A DNA stretch of 64,000 nt from Limonium bicolor (Eukaryota; Streptophyta; Magnoliopsida; Caryophyllales; Plumbaginaceae): assembly GCA_023374045.1 (NCBI GenBank), contig CM041780.1, forward strand, positions 36,437,765 to 36,501,764. Direction: 5' to 3'. The translations under genes were made by a program, and so were the position numbers. This document shows positions 21,773 to 34,200 of this stretch, one piece after another. Position 1 is the stretch's first letter, and every line of letters starts with the position of its first letter. The notes under the pieces were generated by a model. That model was not told where the DNA came from and made no database searches. It saw only the letters and a list, made by a program, of their open reading frames with translations.

Positions 21773-24700
21773 TGAAATATCCCAAATGTTAATTACTTTA
21801 ATTAATCATGAATTATTTAAATAAAAATTATTAATGAGAGATTAAGGAATTAAATATCTTTAAATGAGTAAAGGGGAAATATAATATTTAAATAAATCCC
21901 AAGCAGTCGTTAGGAAACATTAACAAAGTCTAAAAACGACACTGAGGAGGTTAAAAGAGTTTATTTAACCAAAACTGTTGAACAATTATATAAGCGTATG
22001 TACGAGGTAAAAAGGGAATTGTTTAACACCTTAAAGAGAGAATTAAATTGCAATCATGATATTATATTATGTACATAATGTAATGTACAAGGAGGTACGT
22101 AAAATAATAACTAGGACATTATTAAAATGGCATGTAAATAGTGATCATTAATTTAATAAGACTTATTAAGTAAGTTTCATTATGGATTATGTAATAAAGA
22201 TATGACCAATTTATAAGAATTACTAAACCCCATTATATAGGAATAAATATCCTTATAATTCAAAATGGTCATTAGAATTCATTATATATATAAACAAATT
22301 TCCTTATGATTAAAGGAGTTTCTTTAAACTGTAATTGAGTATTGTATAATATTTACAAGGTTCAAAAGGGGTGTATTAAACCCTAAATCTATCTAAATAA
22401 TCCTAAAGTAAAATAGAAAATAATATAAGGATTAAGTAAGCTATAAAAATATAAATATTTAAAGAAGACATTACTTAATAAGAAATAATAATAGAGATAT
22501 TTGGATTATGTATTATAAAGGGATATGAATATGCTTAAGAAATGTATTAAAGAACAAAATGAATGGGATTGTGTGTAACATATAAGTTACTTGAACAAGT
22601 AACTTAAATGGGTATTTAGTGGTATAGAGATTTATTAAAATATTAATTAGCTTTAAATAAATATGGACACATCTATCACTATTATTATTACTATGTAAGC
22701 CTATATTTTAGTTAAGCCTAAACTATTATAAGGCTTTACTAATTCTAAATTACATCTAAATAGCAGCTAGAGACGCCTCATTTCTTCATTCTTTTTAACA
22801 CTGAACAGAAACACCCATTACGCTCTCTTTTCTTTCTCTTTATTTATATGCTCATTTCAGATTTTGCTAACCCTAACTCCAGCAACACACATGCTCTGCA
22901 CCGTTCTTCATTCTCTTCATACTCACGCTCTGCTCTCTTCATTCCTTGCGGATGTTGACTGGCAAACAAGGAAGTCGTGTACTTCCCTCTTTTCCTTCTT
23001 GTTGGTGTTTAATTGCAAAGAAGAAATACAAGCCCCGCGTTTAATCCATGCCAGCCCTCTTCATTCTCTTCTTACACACCAGATTTAATGAGCTGAAACC
23101 TCACTTCATTCTCTTCTTGTATCGGTGCATTCCACAGTGATAAATCACTGTAAATACACCATACTGCATATCAATTTCTTCTTGTGTTGGCGTGTTCTTC
23201 CACTGATGAATCTCTGGAGCTGCACTTGGAATATCAGCTGAAGCATCTAAGCCTTGAGTTTACTCGTTCCCAGCTTGTGTCTGCACTTCAGCAGTGATAA
23301 ACATTGAAACTGCTGCATCTTGCTAACCAAGTTTCATATCAGGCTGAAAATACTTCATTCTAGGTTCGGTAATATACTTTATCCCTCTGGCAATTAAACA
23401 ATAGAAGCTTGGGTTCTTCTGCTCTACATACCCTTGTATTCTCATCTTGTATTTGTGTGCTGGTGTATAAATCGCTGCACTTGCACACCAGATTGGATAG
23501 GGGCTGAGAACGGTTCACTCTGAAACAAGAAATGTGTTGCACATCGCACAACAGATTGAATAAAGGGCTGAAAACGTCATTCCATAACCGTAATACTCTA
23601 GCACTTACCTTCTTCTATCCGTTGATTAGAGCAACAAAATTACTCACTTCTGTTACACCTTATAAGAAAAACCTTGACCAGGATTTATACATTCGTACAC
23701 ATGTGTAAACCTTTTCTCGCACCCAACCAGTACCCGGTGCTAATCTACATTTGAATTAGAGATAGTAGCTAAATTCTGAACTGTAAAAACACAACTCGTC
23801 TCTTTCCTTGGTCACTCTGACGGTTTCCCTACTTTCTTTTTTTGTTGTAATCTAGCTTGAATCTGTATCTTCAGTTTGTCAAAAAATAATAATAATAAGC
23901 AGGATTAAGAAGTTTGTAGTCCTCCGCGGTTTTCCAAAATCTGAAATCTAGTGTTTCATTTCAGAGTAATTTTTGTATATTCTCTAATGCAGTCTGCTGA
24001 TTCCTGTATTTCCACAAGCTTCTGTTTGCCGTAAATCCTCGGTTCCGTTTCTGTTTTCCAGCCTTGGTGCTGGTTGATGTTGTTAGTTTGGTAAATTAAG
24101 CGCTAACTCTTACATAAACAAAAGTTCTGGCAATTGAGAACATTTCAGCAACTAAGAAAGTTTCAGGTGGGTATGGATGTTCTGGGTAATTTACCATGGT
24201 ATTAATGTAAACAGAGGTGGTTAATAATTTTTTTGTCTCTTGTAGGCTACGGTTTTTGAAATGGAAAAAAAAAAAAAACTGCTTCTTGAATTTGAAATCT
24301 GAATTCACAATGTCAAGTAAAATTCTTTAACGCGAGGTTTATGGTATTGTTAAAAATAAATTAGATGCTAACCGTTTTTTTTCATTTATGAATTTTCTAG
24401 TTTTCTTGTTAATGTATTAATGTGGTTTATATTATTTTGGGTTAACTAAAAACGTGAGCTAGAGGTTTGAAGGTAATTATGCTCATGTGTCTCCTTGTTT
24501 GAAAATGACGAGTGTAAACAAATCTTGGTTAATAATTGCACTATTATATATGTATATATGACTTTATTTAATAGGATATAATTTTTATAATGATTATCTA
24601 TTTAGTACTAGTTCACTTGCTGATGATGATAGCCACCACCACAATATTTCACTTCTACTACCTCAATTCATAGGGATCACCAATTCACCCATTCGATTAA

Positions 24701-25273
24701 ATAATTCAAATTCGTTTTGATTTCCATTGCCAAACTGCTATATTGATATTCACAATAGTTAATTAATTTCGTGTTTATGAAGCATCAATAATAATACATT
24801 ATGATTCATAAGACGTGGGTTGGGTGAGTGTGATCATATAATAAAAGTATTCATATATAAAATCGGTATTACCTTGTAAATATTAAGGTTAATATTAATC
24901 ATAGGAGAACCCAGATATAAATGAGTATATGTACATAGTCGATCAACACTGGAATTAAACGGTGAGGCTATATATTAAGGCGTTGGATTCAAACTGTAGA
25001 TCATATATTTAGGTTTGGGATTTAAATTGGGGATGAGAATGACTATGGAAGAAACCTAAGTCATTAGTGTTATTTAAAGTTGTGTATAAATTATTTAAAT
25101 TAACTGGTTAAGGACTTGATTAAGTAAGGAGATCAAACAACATCGAAAATCACTAAGGTCAATAGAAACACACTGACCAAGTTAGCGCATTGACCAAATC
25201 CAACTAAGTTGACCAAGGAGGTCAAGTTGACCAAAGTCTTGTAATTAGATGAGAGTTCAACGACCTAAGGTCC
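21773..25273 (+). repeat. 3' LTR of Tekay2, first part
   Basis: Begins TGAAATATCCC after the polypurine tract. It is interrupted at 25274 by the minus-strand Ogre-like LTR, so its 3' end is not here. The last ~110 bp (25160-25273) match the reverse complement of 49386-49484, part of another LTR of the same family whose 3' half is at 47490-49484. Contents are AT-rich; no gene is seen. Confidence 0.82.
25168..25240 (+). promoter_or_regulatory. Cluster of TTGACC W-box-like motifs
   Basis: Four (T/C)TGACCAA motifs occur in about 70 bp. The W-box core TTGAC is the known binding site of plant WRKY factors. A regulatory role here is inference only. Confidence 0.35.
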
Positions 25274-26526
25274 TGTGGAGGGTGATTTTTCGGTATGAGG
25301 GGTCTATCTAAACATGGTCTGACTAAAAAGTCTAGATCCTAGAAACTGCCATTCTGTGGAGGGTGAGAAACCCGTTATTCTTGGCATCCCTCAAATCCTA
25401 CTAAATCGTCCGTCTTTCCCAAAAAGCATAAGGGGAATGCTAGTGTACACTACACCCGCTCTCGATGGGCTCCACGCGGACTTGTGTCTCTATAAGGCGG
25501 AATTGACTAGAGTCGCCACCTAGTTTGACCTAAGATACTAGGAAGGAAGGGAAGGAGGGTTCTAAGAACCGTTGTTTGACTCTGAATTGTTGCCTATGGA
25601 TAGGACTTATCTGGTCATGTCAGAGATTCTATTGGTGGGTTCGCACTGGGTTACACCCCTTAGAAGTGGCAACGACCACGACTTCGGATTGGTGCCCGAG
25701 GAAACCTCTTCGGTCTCCAATTGTCGGGATTACCTTCTTTCAAAACCTTTTTAGAGAGATTCAGTTAAAGCCAAAGGATAGGATCGAATGAGGAGTGAGG
25801 ATGATTTCGAAGAGTTGAAGAGTAGACTGGTCTTGGAGTTGGTTTGGTTGAAGTGCTTGAGAGGTTTAATTGCTCTGAGAGATTTGAAGTTGTTTTGGGC
25901 CTTCACGGAATTTAAGAGGATGATGGGAGTTTTGGGGGAGTAAATGGACATTTCGGTCATTTTTGGTGGAGTCAAGGGGTATTTGGATCATTTGGCTGAT
26001 TTGAGGAGTTTTTTTGTGTTTGAGAAGTTCGGATTTTGAAATGGTCGGGTTCTTGAGGTGTTTTGGGAAGTTGAATGTGTTGAAGAGCAGTTCGGGTTTT
26101 AAGGATTGAGTATGGAAGAGGATATCGGGTTTGCAGGTATTCGGGTTTCGAAGATGTTTCGGGTTTCAAATGACTGAGATTTAATCGGGAGTTCAAGAAT
26201 CGGAGGTCCTATGGGAAGGGTTGGATTGGTTTATTCTGAATTGTCTCTCTTAAAACCGAAAAAAATCATTTTTTTGTTGTAAAAGGGCGGATAATCCCGG
26301 GGATTACCCTATGTACCCCCTCGAACACGACACTTAATTAATGGTAAGTGCCGAGGCTCGAAAGATGGGGCAATGAATTTATGTCGAAAGATAGGATTCA
26401 GAGAGAAACACCATGAATGAGATGTTCTCGGTCGAACCATAACAACGTCTCTAACTCCCGGGTTTTAAAACATTAAAAACCGAAAACCACTGAAATCGAG
26501 CGGAAGGGAGTTAGACGATTCTAAAA

Positions 26527-26676
26527 TCCCGCCTGCAACTAGGAAGGTCGTTACTTCCCTAGCACCCCGCCTTGTAAAATCAAGGCTGCAATTAGGGGAG
26601 GTTTGTCACCCTAATGCCCCGCCTAACGAGATCCAGACTGCGACAAGGGAGATTACGACCCCAGTGCCCCGCCTCG
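26527..26676. repeat. Three tandem hairpin units ending CCCCGCCT
   Basis: Units of about 50 bp, each with an imperfect hairpin (CTAGG...CCTAG; ATTAGGG...CCCTAAT; a weaker third) followed by GCCCCGCCT or similar. The block is conserved in the plus copy at about 60857-61007. Confidence 0.7.
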
Positions 26677-27169
26677 GATTTTTATTTGGGAAGGAAGACA
26701 AGTGATGTTCTAACCATGGAGGAAATGTTTTTGAAGGGGTTAGACATTTCTTGCTCCCCGAAAACAATTTATTTGAGTTAAAAACCGATTTGAAAAATAT
26801 TTTAAAGTTGTTCGGAATTCTCGACAAAGAAACACTGATTTTGAGAAATGTTTTAGGAGAAAACTTTCTGTATATGCGAGAAGAACTTTCTGCGTTTTGA
26901 GAAGAGTTTTCTGTGATGCGAGAAGAGTTTTTCCTTTAAAATTCCACAAAATGGTTTCTTTGAAATTTTGATGAAACTTGAATAAAATGATGGTTTGAAA
27001 TTCTGAGAAAAGAGATTTTCATTTTTGAATTAAAGTGAGTAATGACGAATGGTTTATTGGATTTTTTGGAGTTTGAATGAGATTTACAAGTTGAGTTTGA
27101 ATTGGACGGATTTGGATTTGGATTGGATGGAATTGGATTGGGGCCAGGTCAAAATTCAGATGGATCAAA

Positions 27170-27950
27170 GTTGAACTGGTCAAACTTGGTCAAAGTCAAT
27201 GTTCAGTGAAGGTCAAAGCAGGCCGGTCAAAATTGGATTGGTCAAAGTTCAAGTCAAAATTGGATTGGTCAAAGTTGGTCAAAGTTTTGATCAAAGTTTC
27301 AGGTCAAGGTCAAACCGGTTTGACTTTTGTGGGCTTGGGCCGATTGTGGGCTTATTGGGCTTGGTCCGATTGTGGGCTTGTTCGGATTTGGGCTTGAATT
27401 GAGTTGAACTGGGTCGGGTTGGTCATGTGTTTGAGCCTCAAGTTTAGGCCTCGAATTGGATTGGGCCAAGCTTTTAGATATTGAGTCAATTGGGACCTTA
27501 TTTTATTTTGGGCCTGACGCATGCCTTGGGCTTGATTTAGTTTTGGGCCGAATTGGCCTGTGGGCCTGATTTTGAGTTTGGGAAAATTGGGTCTTGTTTG
27601 AGGTTGGACTGAAATTGGATTTGGACCAAAATGGGCCTTGGGTCTTTTTATTTGGGCTGAAAATTGTTTTTGGGCTGGGTGGGTTGAGTATTTGGGCCGA
27701 ATTTGAGTGGGTTTTGGACTAGGCTGATGAATTGGGCCGAGCTTTGATTGGGCCGGGTTTTAAATTGGGCCGGGTTTGGATTGGGAGAGGGCCAAGATTG
27801 GTTGGGCCGAGACAGTTTGGGCCAAGATAGTTTTGGGCCAAGATTGGTTGTGGGTCAAGTTGGTTTGGGCCGATTGTGGGCTTGTTGGGCCTTTGTTAAT
27901 TGGGCTGAAATGGGTTTAATGGGCTTTGGAAAATTTAGGAAGAAATGATT
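27170..27950. repeat. TTGACC-rich then GGGCC-rich low-complexity tract
   Basis: 27170-27330 is dense in GGTCAAAGTT repeats; 27330-27950 alternates TTGGGCC/TGGGCTT phrases. The equivalent in the plus LTR is 59700-60380. Confidence 0.75.
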
Positions 27951-29865
27951 AATTAAATTGGGATGAATTTGAGAAAGTGCTTTTATTAATACATGTTATT
28001 ATAATAAGTGGGTTTGGGTCTAGGGATTACCCAGTTTATTAGGTGGGACCATGGCTTACCTAAATCTTAGGGTTCACCCTCTATCCTAAGTCTTGGCCCT
28101 AAGGTCTAATAACTAGGGCTTAGTTAGAATACTACAAGAGTTTAAATGATTAATTACAAAGAAACAAATGTAAGACAATATTTACAGGTTGAGAGAATGA
28201 AACAAAAATCAGAATGAACAGCAAAATCAAATTGGCAAGCAGCGAATGGCATTGCATTATTGGTCAAGTTCTGAGAGGTCTCTCTTGTTTATCACGTTAA
28301 TGATCAAGCAAAGGTTCTAGGTCAAATCCTCTGTTAGTCAACTAAACGGACATACTCATCACAACCTGTTCAAACGCGTTGCATGAATTATAAAAAGTCA
28401 TAGCATGTGAAGGGTACTCACGGCCCTATTAACAGATTATCGAGTGCATACAAGATAAATATTATGCAGATACACATGAAGCACAACACCTAGATCCAGA
28501 GATATCAAAGATTAATCAGTTGAGCTTATGTACCGAAACGAAGATGAGTGAGTCTCAGAATCTGAGTCCAAATTTGTATTGCGGCGCAGAGACATCCTGC
28601 AAGAGCCTGCCTAAGTTGCAAGATGTGCACAAAAAGGAATTGTCAGTGATGAAGTCATATTCAAACTGGAGTTGAATGAACGAACAATGCAGAAGGAAAA
28701 CGAGAGGGATAAACCCCTCTAGGCAGAAAATGAACTGAAACATGAGAGAAACTGTTGTAGTCCTCAGTTTCTTCGAATCTGTAACAGACCGAATAGAGCT
28801 AAACAAAGATGAAGGCATGAACATAAGTTCACTCTATCCATCGTCGAACAATCAGCAACAATAGCGGGGTTATACAAAATTGTCACTGTATATCTCTTTT
28901 CTGAGTCACAAGACAGATACCGAATGGGTACAAACTTCATAATCATCTATTCCATCAACATGGAACTCGTCCCACACAATGACAGAATGGATGGGTAGTA
29001 TGTTGGCAAAAAAAAAAAGAATCAGAGACTACCGATATGGAAAAACAACACGGTAAGAAAAAAACTGAGTGGCATAAAAAGGTGGAACCAAAATCCATCA
29101 TGGACAGGGCGTCTCCCTTTTCGCATGAAGCAGTCCAGATTTCCCAAACAATCAAACCAACGCGGGTCTAGCTTCCAACGATGCTCATATGTAACGACTG
29201 GCAAAAATATAACAGGAAAATATAGTGAAATAGCCATGCAAGCAGAGGAAATGAGGGTATCGAAAACAAGGGTCGAGACGAATGGGTCGGCATGAACATC
29301 GGAAATACATTTCCGGTAAAACCACATCTCATACGCTCACATCTTTAGCCATCGCCAGTTTGGCTCATTTGGTGAAGAAATCAACATGAAATGAGAAGAG
29401 GGACGGAAACGAGTGGGAAAGAGTAGAACCAGAACCGCCGGAGGTGAAACTAGCCTTACGCTTTTCTGGCTTGGAGATGAGTCGATCAATGGAGACGATT
29501 TCAAACTAGGCAGTAGACTAGTGAAGGTTTGAAGAGAAGGTGGTGGTTTTCGACGGAGGAGGAAGTTCTTGGTCTCGATGGTGCTTTTGAAAATTCGAAT
29601 GTGGCTGGAGAATGAAATAAAACGTCATCGAGATCGAATCGGAAAGGTTTTGAGTTCTTTTGTTTATGGCGATTGTTCATGAAGATCTGGAGAAGCGTTT
29701 AGGTTTTCTGAGATGAAAAAAATGGAGATGGGATGAAGGAGAGTGGAGACGGGAGTAAAACCGAGAAAGAAGATGATCGAGGGAGGACTTGAGACCGATC
29801 AAGAACGAGGAAGATGGGAGTTGTCGGCTGGCTAGTTCTCCTTGTTCTGGTTACTGTGGATGTTG

Positions 29866-29872
29866 TTTTATA
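29866..29872 (-). promoter_or_regulatory. TATA box of Ogre-minus LTR
   Basis: Reads TATAAAA on the minus strand, about 470 bp into the LTR, in the same context as 52079-52085 of the plus copy. Confidence 0.55.
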
Positions 29873-30334
29873 GAGAAGCATTAGGGTTTAGAAGGTGGGT
29901 TGGGTTTTAATGTGGGCTTTTTGAAGCCAAGGGCTGAAAATAGTGTGGGTTCAAGGAATTGGGCTAGGCCAGATTTCAACAAGTGTGGATTGAGTTTGAC
30001 AGATGAAAATGAGTGTGTATAAATAGAAATAAAAACAAAAATACTAATGCTAATAGTAGAATAAAATAAAATATAAGAAAAGTGAATATGAATAAAAATA
30101 AATAAAATAAAATAGTAAAATAAGTGAATAAACAAAAGGGACGACCTTGAAACTGGACTGTCGATGGAAATTCATTTTCGAGGAATTGTGTTTTTTTTTT
30201 AAATGTTTTGAAAAAGATTATAAAATGATGTTTCGTCTTAGCACGCACGTTAATATGTTTTAAAAAAAGAAAGGCGACGACCCCTCTTATTATTTGGAAT
30301 TTGCTTTATGGGGTGAGAATTTTTGGTGTCTACA

Positions 30335-30352
30335 GATGGCTCCCCTTAATTC
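30335..30352 (-). promoter_or_regulatory. Polypurine tract of Ogre-minus
   Basis: On the minus strand AATTAAGGGGAGCCATC directly precedes the LTR start TGTAGACACC. Confidence 0.65.
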
Positions 30353-30446
30353 AATTCTGCAAGCCCTTGCAGAATTGGATCAAGGTTGACGGGATGCCAA
30401 AAATTCTCACTACGGTTTATGATCTGTCTTATGAATGCGGGTGCAC

Positions 30447-31254
30447 GGGGACTTATGACGGGCCCCAAATTGCGGTGATTGATGGTATGAGGACTAATGA
30501 CGGGCCTCACTAGATCTCGGTGTCTAGCTCTAGGACTAATGACGGGCCTAGAATACGATCAATCAACCTATGCATGAGGACTAATGACGGGCCTCAACTA
30601 GATCTCGGGTGTCTAGCTCTAGGACTTATGACGGGCCTAGAATGCATCTTCGAAATGTATGAGGACTAATGACGGGCCTCAACTAGATCTCGGTGTCTAG
30701 CTCTAGGACTAATGACGGGCCTTGAATACAATCGGTATATGGGTTATGCATGAGGACTAATGACAGGCCTCAACTAGATCTCGGCGTCTAGCTCTAGGAC
30801 TTATGACGGGCCTAGAATGCATCTTCGAAATGTATGAGGTCTAATGACGGGCCTCAACTAGATCTCGGTGTCTAGCTCTAGGACTAATGACGGGCCTAGA
30901 ATACAATCGGTATATAGGTTATGCATGAGGACTAATGACGGGCCTCAACTAGAACTCGGCGTCTAGCTCTAGGACTTATGACGGGCCTAGAATGCATCTT
31001 CGAAATGTATGAGGACTAATGACGGGCCTCAACTAGATCTCGGTGTCTAGCTCTAGGACTAATGACGGGCCTAGAATACAATCGGTATATAGGTTATGCA
31101 TGAGGACTAATGACGGGCCTCAACTAGAACTCGGTGTCTAGCTCTAGGACTTATGACGGGCCTAGAATGCATCTTCGAAATGTATGAGGACTAATGACGG
31201 GCCTCAACTAGATCTCTTGACATCTAGCTATAGGACTTATGACGAGCCTATAAT
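30447..31254 (-). repeat. Tandem hairpin array, 19 cores, 175-bp higher-order unit
   Basis: Nineteen copies of a core with a nearly fixed 12-base loop (ACTAATGACGGG or ACTTATGACGGG on the plus strand). Cores alternate between TGAGG...CCTCA and TCTAGG...CCTAGA stems, with terminal variants GGGG...CCCC (30447) and TATAGG...CCTATA (about 31231-31254). Four cores form a unit repeated every 175-176 bp (starts at 30575, 30751, 30926, 31101). The array lies between the interior and the 3' LTR. Confidence 0.9.
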
Positions 31255-34200
31255 ACTTTGTGGAGTTGTACGAAACTCGCTGCTTTTCAGTGGTTGGTTG
31301 ATTTGAGGATGGCTTTGATTGTGGATTGATTGGGATTGGATGTTTTTGTTGTTTCATGAGGGATGTGATAGTCGAATGCTTTCTGTCGATGTCGCCTTTG
31401 ACTTTGTCACACTGTGGTACTTTGTGTTTTTGTTTTGGTGGTCTCGACCCGATGTGCTCTATGGTTTCGGGATTTGGTAGGACTCTATGTTCCAGAGTTC
31501 GAGATGGCTCCGGTATGGCTTCTGAGCTTTGGTTCTTGTGATTTTGTGATTGGTCTTTGAGTGGATGTTTCTTTTTTTTTGTGAATGAGTGACTTTGGGA
31601 ACTTGATGATTTTGATATGACCGGATGACTTTGGTATATTCAGATGGCTCCGATGTGATTGGATGGCTCCGATGTGATTGGATGGCTCCAGTGCGGTCAG
31701 ATGGCTCAGGTTTGATATGTGACTCCCTTGTGAGCAACGACTCTGGGATGGTTGATGAGTTTCGATTTGGATTGAGATTTCGGGATGGTTGGTGGGTTTC
31801 AGTTTGGATTGAGATTTTCGGGATGGTTGGTGGGTTTCGATTTAGCTTGGATTTCGAGTCGAGTGGGGGGTCGATGTGATTGGCTTTTGATTTGATTGAT
31901 GTATTCAGATGTGGTCGATAATTTTGTTGTGATGAATGGCTCCGGTCCGGTTATGACTTCAGGATTCTCTCATGATGGCTCCAGGATAGCTCGGGATGGC
32001 CCCGGGGAGGCTATAAGATGGCTCCATTTGATGATAGTGGTGATATTAGGGAACAAAAGGGGAATTTTTCCTTTGAGGTGGTCGCACCCTGGGCGGGCTG
32101 CCTACGTACTCAATTTCGTATTGAGATCAGACCTGACGTAGTTCGAAACTCTGTGGGCAAGACCCTGGTGACGAAATGGCTCTGGCGTGGATTTGAGGTG
32201 GCTCCCGTATTGTTCTTGGACTATTAGGATGCTCCCTGTGTAGTTCCAAGGATGGTTTCAATGTCGGATGATGGCTCCTGTATGACTCTAGCTTGGCTTT
32301 GGGTGAGGTGCCAATGAGGCTCGAGTATGACAGTGGATGGCTCCAGAATAGTCTTCGTGTGGCTCCAGATGGCTCCAGTTTTTTATTTCTTTTGACCAAA
32401 AGTTACGCTTCAACAACTGCAACTGAAGTCCACCTTCAGCGAGACTAGGCATAGTTCTTACCGGTCGAATGTTGGAGATGAAGTGATTACGATGTATGCA
32501 GACATTAAATGCTAGATACGATGCAAAATGCATATGCGTTTTTTTTAGGGAAGGTATGGTTCTATCTCTATTACTATGAGGTTTACGAATATATGACATC
32601 TTCGGTTCGATCTTGAATGATTGTTGAACTGGAATGCGTGAATCACTTTCCTCGCATGGAGGGATGTGGGTCAATCTCTCGTGAGTATGGTCGTGTGTGC
32701 TAATGGTGTGATGTTACTCTCGATGCTCGGAGCAGTATTTTCCTTAGAATTTCTTTCAAGGTTCTGGGCTTTCCGATCCTCACAAATTCATCACCTGCAT
32801 TGGGGTAGGCTGTTTATGATTTGATGCTTAGATCAAAGAGTCACTCGCACTCTAAAGACCTGGTGAGATAAGGTCACACTCATTCGCTCATGGTCCCTTT
32901 GTTATAAGGTGGGACATGTTGATAACAAGTACAAAATTATGATTCATGTATCAGATCCGATACTTTCAGTCTACGCTCATCCACTAACGAGTCAGAGGTC
33001 TTTTATTGGGTTATAACGGGGCTGGGGGGGGTATGATTTATGTCACATGGGACTGGGATTTGTTTGGGAGTTGTGGAGCTTTTCTGCAATAGAGGATATA
33101 TTTCGTATTTGCCATGGGTGGAATGATTGGACGGGTTTTGACAAGCTTTTACTGGCTTCTACGGGACATCATTGGTTTTGATTTGGCTTCCTCATTCTTG
33201 CCTCTTTTGGTGTACAGTTTTCACTTTCTTCTTCTTCCTTTCAGTGTGTGGTCTTCTTCTTTGTGTCTTGCTTTTGGAATTGCATAGGCTTATCGACTTT
33301 CTCAAGCATTCTTTGCTTTGTATTTCGGCTTTCAGCTTCGAAGTTGCATTGACTTATCGATCTTCTTGAACATTTTTGATGTTCTTTTGGCGTTTGACTC
33401 TGGAGTTGCCTTGACTCAATGATTGCTTTGGACATTTTTGTTTTTTGTTCTTGGGAAAGATGGTAGGAGAGAGACCATGGCTCCGGCTCCTTCAATATCC
33501 TCTATTGCAAGGGTAAGTATGTATATGTGGAGTGGCATGTTGTGGAGATTTTTTTTTTGTAAAAAAAAGTTTTTCCTGAAAGGCTCAGCGGGGCTCACTA
33601 AGGAGTTATGTTCGGGAAAATAAAGCTTTTTGGCCTTGTGGAGATTTTGATCCTAAGTGCCTCATCATTCTCGTTAGTCAATGATTGTTTTCTTACTATT
33701 CTCAGATCTTTGCATGAGTCACAGTTCGTATCCTGATTATCGACATTGATCTCACTCTGTATTGTGCCTCTCCATGTGCTAAAGGAATGCACATGTCGTT
33801 CATGGTTTTATCTCTATGGACTCGCTCTATACCCTCATCGCTCAATGGATTGTCCAATGCCCTCATTTGAAATTCAAGAGAAAATACTGCTCTTCGCACA
33901 CTACTCACTTGGTTCGTGGTGCTGATTTTGATTGGACCTTTGTATTCGTTGACGGGTCGAGAGTTTAGCGGTTCACGCACTCTATTCAAACAATCTCTCA
34001 CGATTTTCCCGAAGATGTCATTTCGATATGGGAGTATGCAAATGTGATTATCTACCATGTGACGTATTGTGGTAATATGGAATTACTATGTATAGGATGC
34101 ATGAAATGCTGAAAATGACGAATGAAGATGGCTGACTTTGGATTTTTACTGAATGTGTTTTTTTTTTTGTGTTTTCGTTTTGGATGCAATGCATGCGTGG

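Larger units (their letters stand above)
25274..30334 (-). repeat. 3' LTR of Ogre-minus (5,061 bp)
   Basis: On the minus strand it begins TGTAGACACC and ends CCCTCCACA. Both ends match the plus copy (51134 and 62531). It contains a TATA box at 29866-29872, GGGCC-rich and TTGAC-rich low-complexity stretches (27100-27950), and a triple hairpin block at 26527-26676. The flank outside its end is Tekay2 LTR, with no primer site, so it is the 3' LTR. Confidence 0.85.

Noticed and set aside
27199..27948. Short open frames in the GGGCC-rich tract
   Set aside because: Low-complexity repeat translation only.
30447..31254. CRISPR-like array
   Set aside because: Regular repeats with spacers, but this is plant retrotransposon DNA, the spacers are themselves repeated, and the cores are variable-stem hairpins.
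33702..34058. 118-codon minus-strand frame as a gene
   Set aside because: No family resemblance and no supporting context; it lies in the non-coding Ogre interior.
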